A DNA stretch of 64,000 nt from Halicephalobus mephisto (taxonomy: Eukaryota; Nematoda; Chromadorea; Rhabditida; Panagrolaimidae): assembly GCA_009193035.1 (NCBI GenBank), contig SWDT01000281.1, positions 113,662 through 177,661 of the forward strand. Direction: 5' to 3'. The position numbers and the translations under genes were made by a program. Under the pieces are notes generated by a model that saw nothing but the letters and a program-made list of their open reading frames with translations, had not been told where the DNA came from and did no database searches. Below are positions 55,817 through 64,000 of this stretch, in pieces (position 1 is the stretch's first letter; the number at the start of each line of letters is the position of its first letter).

Positions 55817-58816
55817 GACTATTATTGATAATTATATGACTTCTGATTGATCAATTTGGATGACAATGAAGTTAATTCGTGTAAATAATGTACTTTTGTA
55901 ATGCTATTAATAAATATTGAAAATGAGGAGAGCTCAGAATACGAAGCAAAAAAGTCTACTCTTTAAAGTGTTTTGAAAATCAAAATTTCATCACATCCTT
56001 TGGAACGAACGTCACTGATTTGAGTAAGGGATAATCTTAGAAATTTAGACAATAATGTTTTATTAATAACATAGAAGGATTTCCAATATTTGGAAACATT
56101 ATTTGAAACGTTTTATCTGCATCGGATCTACAAAGCCGTCAACGGGAAAATAAAGTTCGAAATTTGCACGTAATTTTAGAACAAAGCTAATTTTGAACTT
56201 TTGAATAATAATTTTACAAAAAAGTTATCTTTCAACTTCCTTTCATTTACAGTAAATTACAATCTATGAAGTAAATTACTGTTAGGAATTATGTCTAATT
56301 TAGTGGAAAATTGGGTAATAATTGTTCGGAAATTCAGAAAATAAGTTTTCATTTATGAGTTTTATTTGAAGTCACTTCATGAGATCTTTTAAGTATCAGT
56401 GTTTCATTTCAGCTAGATCTTTCTTTTCTGTAGATATACTCAGATATTGTAGATAAAGTGGCAAAACTTGAATTAAGGGATTTGAAAGTAATTAGCTGAC
56501 CTGTTCAGTAGTTACATGCAAACTGGGATTTTTCCCGAAATTTCTTCAGGTGTAGGTACAAAACCTACCTTGTTCAAAAATTATGTATAAATTTCAATTT
56601 TGTTTTAATTCCAATATTTACTGCCCAAGGTCCTGGGAAAATTAATAGTATTTTAATTTTTGAGATATCCGACCCTGAGTAGATATTTAAAAGTCCCTAG
56701 AGTTACCCAATAATGATATTTTATTAGATTTTTTGAAATGACTCTGAGTCTAGACCTTACATTTTCCCAGTCTATTCCTATGAATTCTTACTAATTCAAG
56801 TCTACTTTTCTGATGGACATGTGGAATTCTTAAAACCTTTAATTCCGACAGCTTGAGATCGGAGGCTTTGGGAATGATTTTAATAACAGTTTTAACAGAG
56901 ATATCAACCTCATATTTGTTTCGAATATTCCTTGTACATTTTATAGAATTATAAGCTTTCCTCTGAGTTCATCGTCAATCTCTCAAATTCAACTTCTGTG
57001 AACGTTCACGCCTCTTCTTATGCTCTTTGCGACGAAATATTAGCCTAACTCTAGTTTCTATATGACCAAGTTTGTCAGCAATTGATCCATATTGTCTTCT
57101 AGCTTTTGGAAAACTTTTAATGTACCCTGTTCTGTATTAATTAACTGCTTATCACGAGGTATAATATAATAGCAATAATAAACAGAAACAATAAAAAACG
57201 CAGAAAAAATAATAATAAAATATATTTATGTTGCAGTGATTTGAGGTGAGTTTTAAAATTTTTAGAATTTGTTGCACTTTTACAAAAACAATTCTATGCT
57301 TTCTTTTATTTTATTAATAACTAATTATGCTTTATCATATTATAGTAACTATTCATCTCAATACTCAGCTCATATATGAAAACTCGCAATAGAATATATG
57401 TACGTCAAAGTTTTTATGGAAGTGACAAAGGAGCTTTAAATTGTCTTATTGCATCTCAAATATTATTTATTAGTAGATCTTAAACCTCATTAACAGAAAA
57501 AAGAATTTGTTGAATATTCAGGAAGATTCTGAATTATTAATTTTATTACCGTTGAAATCTTTATTCAAAACACAACTCTATTAAAGAATTGGATAATCTT
57601 TATTTTTAATTAAAATTATGATATTCAATCACTATGCAAAAAAGTTCTAGTAAATTAAAGAAGTCTATTTTCAACTCGAATAAAACTTTTCAGTCTCTCT
57701 TTATTTCCCTTCTTTGTTTATTGAGATTTCTCTCTCAGTCACCGTCTTTACCTGTTATCAGGGTTCTTAACATCACCATCCAAAGTACAGCTTCAATAAA
57801 GTTTAAATAACGTATGCTTTCAATTTAAATCACATTATACTTTCCATTCTTATTTCTGACTGAAAAATGTCTCTTTTTTTAGTTAGACATCCACGTTTGA
57901 AAAAACAGAAAGAGTAGATATAATTAACTACCGATTTTAAAAATTGTAAATTCAAAAGATATGTTTCAAAGTAGATTTTTTTGAATGTTTGGGGAAATTG
58001 GATTGTAGTTGATCCAAGCCGAATTCAAATGAATCATCTTCGTAACAATAAGTTTCTGGAGATTAGAAAAGTATTGGATCAGATATTTATGAAAAGCTTG
58101 ATCTTTACTAGCAAAACAAAAGGCTTTCGAAAAGATATTTAGATAATTATAATTTTCTTCATCTTTATACTTAGTAATAATGATTTAGATGCATTTAAAC
58201 TTATTTTTTGGTGAAGTAACGATTTTAATTAAAAATACAAATGATATCGCGAGATATAGTTCAGTTAGATTTAAGTTTCTTAGACTGGATTTAAGCTTAG
58301 GCCTAAGCTTAGGTTAAGCTAGATTAGGATATGTGCGTATAACCCGTAAGTAACAAAAATATTCAACATATCCAATTATTATCGTAGATCTATTCAGTAG
58401 CAAAATGATGAATGGTTTGCAGTAAAATTTCATGTATCAATTTAGAAGTTTAGGTTGAAAATCACTGAAACTAAGATTTGAATGGTCCCAACATTAAAAA
58501 AAGAGAAATCTCAAGGTTCGCCATTTTGGGCGAATTCGCAAAATGTGACAGACCATGATCCCCTCACCCCCCATTTTCTCATCTCATCATTTCTATCCTT
58601 TTTCAGCTATTTAGCCCTAAAACAATCTTAGAGATATCATATAATAGGCATGTTTTAATTAGGTACACTGGCCCAACGACTACCCAAATACTTGTCATAA
58701 CATTTATGAGAAGATATAATTCTTTTTTGTAAATCAAGTCAATACCAACAACGTATGCAGCAAACAGATAAGCAGCCGTAACCAGAAAGAATTAAAATCT
58801 TTATTGAGAATTTTAC
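55817..58816. other. Long spacer without supported genes
   Basis: Three kilobases of unique, AT-rich sequence between paralogue B and the ubiquitin-like-domain gene. No frame above ~60 codons, no tandem array and no recognisable element was found. A possible palindromic stretch around AAGCTTAGGCCTAAGCTTAG lies near 58288-58320. Confidence 0.5.
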
Positions 58817-60470
58817 TCATTCTCCCAGAAAATCACGGATATTTTCCTTTACTTTTTCTATGAATTCTTTAAGGTCTTCTGTCTTTTTATCGAAATCCAA
58901 ATTTCCTCGCAAAAAATTATCATTTTCCAGATCCATTAATTTCAAAGTGATATCCAAATTGTCAATAAAGTTCCATTCTTGAAGAGATTCTTTGGCAATT
59001 TGTAGTCGATCATCGGAAGGACAACCCAACAAAAGGCCTCGAAAATAATCGTCCAGAATTTTCATACTACATATTCCATTAAGAACTCTTCCTTCGGATT
59101 GTCATAATTGAACACGGAGAAGTCCACAATAATAGGATTCAAGTTGTTGTCTATTCCAAAGTTTTCATCATGCATACTTCCAAGCGAAACGGAAAGGAAC
59201 ACAGTCAAGAAGTAAATTTGGACAAGAACACGACGCCATCGATTGCTTTCTGGAACCCATTACTTAACAAATATGTTCATTTGTATCGAAAATAACTTTT
59301 GAGATCGTTTTCTTGACAAAAAGTTGTTTCTATTTTAAAACTGAAGCCATATATAAACAAAAACTAACCTGATTGAAGCACATTACCTCGATTCAAGCCT
59401 TTAAAATTACGAAATGCAGGGATCCACTCGCTTGCTATGTATATAATGCATTGTGAACTAACGCAGTTCGGAACAAATAAAATCTTCGGACCCACTTTAA
59501 TTCTTTCCAGAAACTTGTAGCAAAATAGTTCAATTAGATCCAGATTCCAACGAGAGACTGAAACAATCGAATTAGGAAAATCAACAGAAATTATTTAAGA
59601 TAACAGTCAACTAAATAAACATTACCTTGTCTCCTGTGTCCGGCACTATGGTTGGTCTTTATGCGATATCGAAATACATCAGAACCAATCTTGACATTGC
59701 ACATAACAGCGGCTTTTGAACCTTCATCTAGGTCCACATCTTCAAATTTAACAACAAGATTCTTTCCATCAAACACCTTCAACTTAAAGAAATGCGTTGC
59801 GGCATTCATAATCGGAGAAGTATTGTTGTCCAAGTATTTGGCGATCGGCTGATGGAGATTCGAGACCTTTGATTCGAACTCGGGGTAGGCACCAAAAAAT
59901 GAAGATTCATGAAGCATATCATAATAGTCCTGAGCAGTAACAGCCATATATTGCTTCAGATTGCTGTACCGCGTTTTCTGAAATTCATTTACTTTGTTGA
60001 CATATGCCTTCCAATGATCAAGGCGTGAATGTTTCTGAAATACATTATATCAACCATAAGTTAAAATCATTTCTGCATAGATAAGAAGATGTTTTTAAAT
60101 CCTAACTATAAAGATGAATCTAGTAGGATGTATATTAAAAATCATGTCCATATAACAAAAACAAAGAATATCATTATAAAATTACTCACCACGATCACTG
60201 TATCCATATCCTTTAATCCAATTTCAGATAGAGTACTATTCGAATCAAATTGTACGTCAATTCGCCGACCATTGTGAAATAATTCTTGATGTTCCATTTC
60301 GATTTTGAAAGTTGAATATATCTTGCTTTCCAATTGATCGAAAGTCGCCTGACATAATGTTTTTAGAATTTATTTAAATGAATTAAAGAGTAAACCTGAT
60401 CTTCGAATATAAATGGCACAATTCGATGTGACTTTCCTTCGTGGTCCTGCAGATCAATCAGGAGTTTCAT
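58817..60470 (-). pseudogene. Ubiquitin-like-domain protein gene with an apparent frameshift
   Basis: Exons 60396-60470, 60190-60348, 59626-60034, 59369-59557 and 58817-59249 are splice-consistent. The N-terminus reads as a ubiquitin-like fold: MKLLIDLQDHEGKSHRI, LFHNGRRIDVQFDSNSTLSE and IGLKDMDTVIVV. A ~140-residue alpha/beta region follows (YYDMLHESSFFGAYPEFESK), then a segment with FCYKFLERIKVGPKILFVPN. In the last exon the frame ends at TGA (59062-59064), and a second open frame begins at the overlapping ATG (59063-59065) and runs 82 residues to 58817 (LDDYFRGLLLGCPSDDRLQI). The continuous protein-like character across a -1 shift suggests a one-base indel in a decaying gene or an assembly error. 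If real as is, the protein ends ~62 residues into the last exon. Family unknown beyond the Ubl domain. Confidence 0.55.
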
Positions 60471-60515
60471 GTTTCATAAAAGCTAAAATTTAAGTGATAA
60501 ATCTATGAAAAATAA

Positions 60516-61013
60516 GTGAATAAAAAGTGTTCTGCATGGGAAGTTATTCTGAAGGATTCAGCTGGCAAAATAACTTTTGAAAAAATTCAAAACATAACGC
60601 CAAGAACAAAAATACGCGCCACTTTAAAAAATAAAGTTGCATTGAGTGGTGATGATAATTGTAAGGAAGAGTTTAAAAGGTATATTTTAGAAAATAAAAT
60701 TGATAGATTAGCTCATGATCATCACAAAATCTAATCTCATGGATCTACTTTATTTATCACAATCTCCTTAAAATCATATTTCTCTAATGACGTTAAAATA
60801 AGTAAACAATAATAACCACAGTGATGTGTATTAAATTTCTGAATTTAAGCAATTCTGTGATTCAATAGGAGGATCCAATCCAAACGAATCGAAATACTGA
60901 CACTTTCCTTTATTTTTATAAAAACAAACCCAATGAGTGCCAGTATTTTTACTAATATCTAAGTTTATGACTTCACTTTCTATTTTATTAATCTGTTTGG
61001 AAGAATATCTCAC
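60516..61013. mobile_element. Remnant of a Maverick/Polinton virus-like transposon
   Basis: On minus, 60831-61013 reads as part of an adenain-type (C5) cysteine protease: the His motif GTHWV is followed by YFDSFG and a proline pair, the signature of Maverick/Polinton protease genes. The N-terminal part lacks a proper start, and the frame stops before the region that should carry the catalytic cysteine, so the gene is broken. On plus, 60516-60734 is an open stretch without ATG (KDSAGKITFEKIQNI) that converges on it and may be another gene relic of the element. No terminal inverted repeats, polymerase or integrase were recognised. The broken frames are described only as found. Confidence 0.6.
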
Positions 61014-64000
61014 ATGAATACTCCTCTGAAGTTATTAATTTTTAATTTATTTGCTATATTTATAATGTCATAAATTGACAATAGTTTTAATTTTTCAATA
61101 AGCATCTGTTATTTGTCACTTATAATCAAGGAAAATTATGAAATAACTACTGCCACCCTTCCAGAGGGAAACGGGGTGTGCTAGAAATTCTGTTAAAGAG
61201 AACCCTTGCCAAAGGCAATAATAACAAAAGGTAATTGAATTTTCTGTAGGAATATATAGTGGCCAGATCGGCAAATGCCCATATTTGCTTTTAAGGGGAT
61301 GAGTGTGTGTGTCAGAAATGGGTATTGTATACTGCTAACAATCATTCTCTGAGGGTTGATAAAATTCACTTGGATTTTCCAACAAGAGATCTGTAATATC
61401 TGAAAGAAGAGGATCACTAATCTGAATCGTGACTTTCTTAACTGAAGGCAATATCCATCGAATACTCAGTTTTAGGAAAAGATTTCTAATATCTGTACCA
61501 ATATTGATAACATCCTATGTTTACTGATCAGAAAACTACAACAATCTATTGACTCACAAAATTGATAGTCATATATGAAGAATTTCCATGGGAAACAGAA
61601 CTGTCGTATTTTTTACAATAATTAAATGAAATACTGTCTTACTTATCAATAACCTTTTTCAAATTAACTAGCAGTTCTTTCCCAGAGAAAACAAATATAT
61701 TCATAAATTCAAGGCTTTTCATATGGAAGATTGATCCACTCTTGAACGAGATCACAATAAATATCGTGATTCAAAGTTATTTTGAAAAATAAATAAAATT
61801 TAATATCAAAAGTAGCAGAAAAAATTCAAGAACCCAACAGTTACAAACAGAAACAAAAAAATCAAAATTATAAGCACTTTTCTCTTGAATCTGTGTGTAA
61901 CTTCGGAAAATCAGACAGAATATAATATCCACTGATCCGAGAATTTCTGCCACACTCGTTGATCTACTCTCAAAAGACAAGGATGAAGCTGAAATCAAAA
62001 ACATTCCAAGAAATGATCAAGATATGCCAACTCTGAGTACAGATACCCAGAATCACTCTGATTTTGCAGTATCTAAGTAAAACAATTGAAATTAGTAATA
62101 ATCAAATGGGTTCAATATTCACTTTCTTTGCACAAACAATGCAGAATAAAACACCATTGATAGAATCAAAACGTATATTTGCAGTAAAAATATCAAAGTG
62201 ATTTAGTTTTGTCAGTTTCAGTAACTTCAAAGATGCATGATTTTCATTATTTAAGCTTTATCATCAAGTTGCATGTGCAACGGTTGTGTGATGTTTCTGT
62301 TCCAGGCATTTATATCCCACTTCTAGAGTTAGAACTGAACAAAGTGTATTTACAATAAAGTTACTTAAAATCTTTTTCAATTTTGAAATTAAAGTTCTAA
62401 AAACTGGAAAATAAATGCTTAGAATAGAAACATCACATCATACAATACAAAAATAAGAAAAGAAACATTGAATTTGCAGTTTCTGATTACAAACAACTGT
62501 TTGATATAATTTCTTTTCTAGTGACCACCTCGTCTTAAAGAACCTGAAATCAGAGTTGATCTGATTTCTTGACTTGTTTGTGAGATTTTGGTTATCGAAA
62601 AGCGAAAACAATCATCACACGTTCACTCCTTTCTTTATTTTCCTGGCATTTCCCTTCCAATTATGTTCTTGCTTTTTCCTTCCCAGTCAATTTGATCTCG
62701 CAGAAATGAAAAACCTAAATTTACTGAACACATCGATAGGAAACCCCTTCTTCGGTTTAATTACCCAAGTTTGAGGTAATATTGAATTCCGCTCTTGAGA
62801 AGTCTTGTGGCGGGAATGGGATCAAATTTTGGAATGCTTTCTATTTGGAAGCTTATAAAAGTATTTTTCTTGATCGGTTGTTTCTAAATTAAAACAATCA
62901 ATTTTATTTCATTCAAGTAAGAAATTTTAGAATGAAAAACAATTATTATTATATGATTAAAACTCCATTAACAAATACAGATGGGTTGTGTACAGTTATC
63001 TAATGACTCAGCTTTCGTTCATGCAAGTCAAACTAGAATGAAAATCAAGATCCAAAGGCATAGAAGACCTCATATTAAAACTAAATTTAGAATTATGCAA
63101 AAAAAGCTAATTATCGAACAAAAACTACATCAAAAAAGCAATTTGCATTTCTCATTTCTGAGACTTTGTATTTAAACAGATCAGGTATTTTAAAAATAAT
63201 TCAAAGCCATGGATTCTTCCCTACTATCATGGAGGATATTTTGGAAAAAAATGTTACTTCGACTATCACGATATGAAATTATAAATGTGTCTAATTTTTT
63301 GATTTCATTTCTGTTTCTTTTTAATGAATTTCTCAAAGGAATAATTTGTTTTCACATCTGATCAAATAATAGAAAATATTCAAGTATTTTTTGTTCGTCC
63401 GAGAGATTTAAAATTAACTAATCACAGAAATATTTATATTCTCCTTTATTTCTATCTTTGATGGAGAGATTAGGAAAGATTAAATCTAAATTATAAAATA
63501 GTATTACATAACTGAATATGAGAAGGGATTGATTATTAGTATTATCAGTTGTTGGATTTTTGTTTTATTCTAATAGGAAGAGGAACTTTGTTTCCCTCGC
63601 CATGACCTCCCAGACAGTCAACCTTCGCTACTAATTATTCTTCGACAGTGGAGGTCCCGGGACCACCCACATCGCTCTCAAAAACACAACGGCCATTCCT
63701 AGTCTCCTCTCCGAAATATCTTCAATTGCCTGTTTTGATAATCACACAATAAAAACACGAAAAAAGATAGTGATCAAAATTTATGAAAATAACAGCAGAT
63801 ATTAAGGTAGAAAACAAGATGTAAGTTGTTTACAGAATAAAATTAATTTATCCATTTTCTCTTTGATTAAATGTTGAAATTATCTTTTTATTCATTTTCA
63901 TTAACTTCAGAGTGATATATTTATGGCCTTGATCAGTACTTGATCACTATCAATACAACTGTTAATTTTCTTCTAAAAGTACTGTAACATAAAAAATAAT
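61014..64000. other. Right-end region, possible further relics, no supported gene
   Basis: AT-rich sequence with scattered, interrupted coding-like stretches. At 61130-61420 all frames are broken. At 61880-62080 plus is open for about 59 codons without ATG (TLVDLLSKDKDEAEIKNIPR). At 62690-62770 a short ATG frame follows a pyrimidine-rich tract, at 62981-63175 there is a basic 64-codon ATG frame, and at 63590-63740 an interrupted frame contains DSGGPGTTHIALKN. None has splice or family support strong enough for a gene call. Some may belong to the neighbouring transposon remnant. Confidence 0.4.

Noticed and set aside
62981..63175. Basic 64-codon frame starting MGCVQLSNDS
   Set aside because: No homology recognised; Lys/Gln/Ile content is what AT-rich DNA gives by chance.
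63590..63740. Interrupted frame with DSGGPGTTHIALKN, faintly like small sperm MSP-domain proteins
   Set aside because: A stop interrupts it, the resemblance is a few residues, and no further domain follows.

Overview
The window looks like nuclear DNA of a rhabditid nematode, most likely Caenorhabditis. The evidence is small exons, short AT-rich introns with GTAAGT-type donors and TTTTCAG/TTTTAG acceptors, a trans-splice-like acceptor just before a start codon, and nematode-style orthologues of LDB-1, MYRF, Capicua and sphingosine-1-phosphate lyase. The sequence is very AT-rich. Gene models were assembled by hand from splice sites and reading-frame phase; every multi-exon model reported here keeps frame across all junctions unless stated.

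Left part, 1-20 kb: the 3' end of an MXRA7-like gene (+) meets the 3' end of ldb-1 (-) tail to tail, with only 76 bp between stop codons. A 66-bp minisatellite and about 7 kb of AT-rich, repeat-filled intergenic DNA follow, including a two-exon coding candidate. Then comes myrf (+), whose largest intron contains a complete arrestin-domain gene on the opposite strand.

Middle, 20-50 kb: a 15-exon minus-strand gene encodes a TM-SMP-C2-C1 protein, predicted to tether ER membranes and transfer lipid. A 5.4 kb divergent intergenic region carries a degenerate ~180-bp satellite. Next are the nine-exon Capicua gene (+), a tiny three-exon gene for a 77-residue protein (-), and sphingosine-1-phosphate lyase (+). 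Several tandem arrays and a recurring dispersed element with a pyrimidine-rich tract fill introns and spacers.

Right part, 50-64 kb: sequence texture changes. Homopolymer-rich simple arrays become rare, and the genes are lineage-specific. They are a tandem pair of unknown paralogues with identical intron placement and a ubiquitin-like-domain gene with an apparent frameshift. Next to that lies a broken adenain-type protease of a Maverick/Polinton virus-like transposon.

Functional links: LDB-1, MYRF and Capicua are all transcription regulators. The SMP-C2-C1 protein and S1P lyase both concern lipids at the ER. Nothing in the sequence shows operon organisation. The most unusual items are the SMP-C2-C1 architecture, the nested arrestin gene, a GC-AG intron in ldb-1, the micro-gene at 42.7-43.8 kb, and the accessory cluster beside the transposon remnant.
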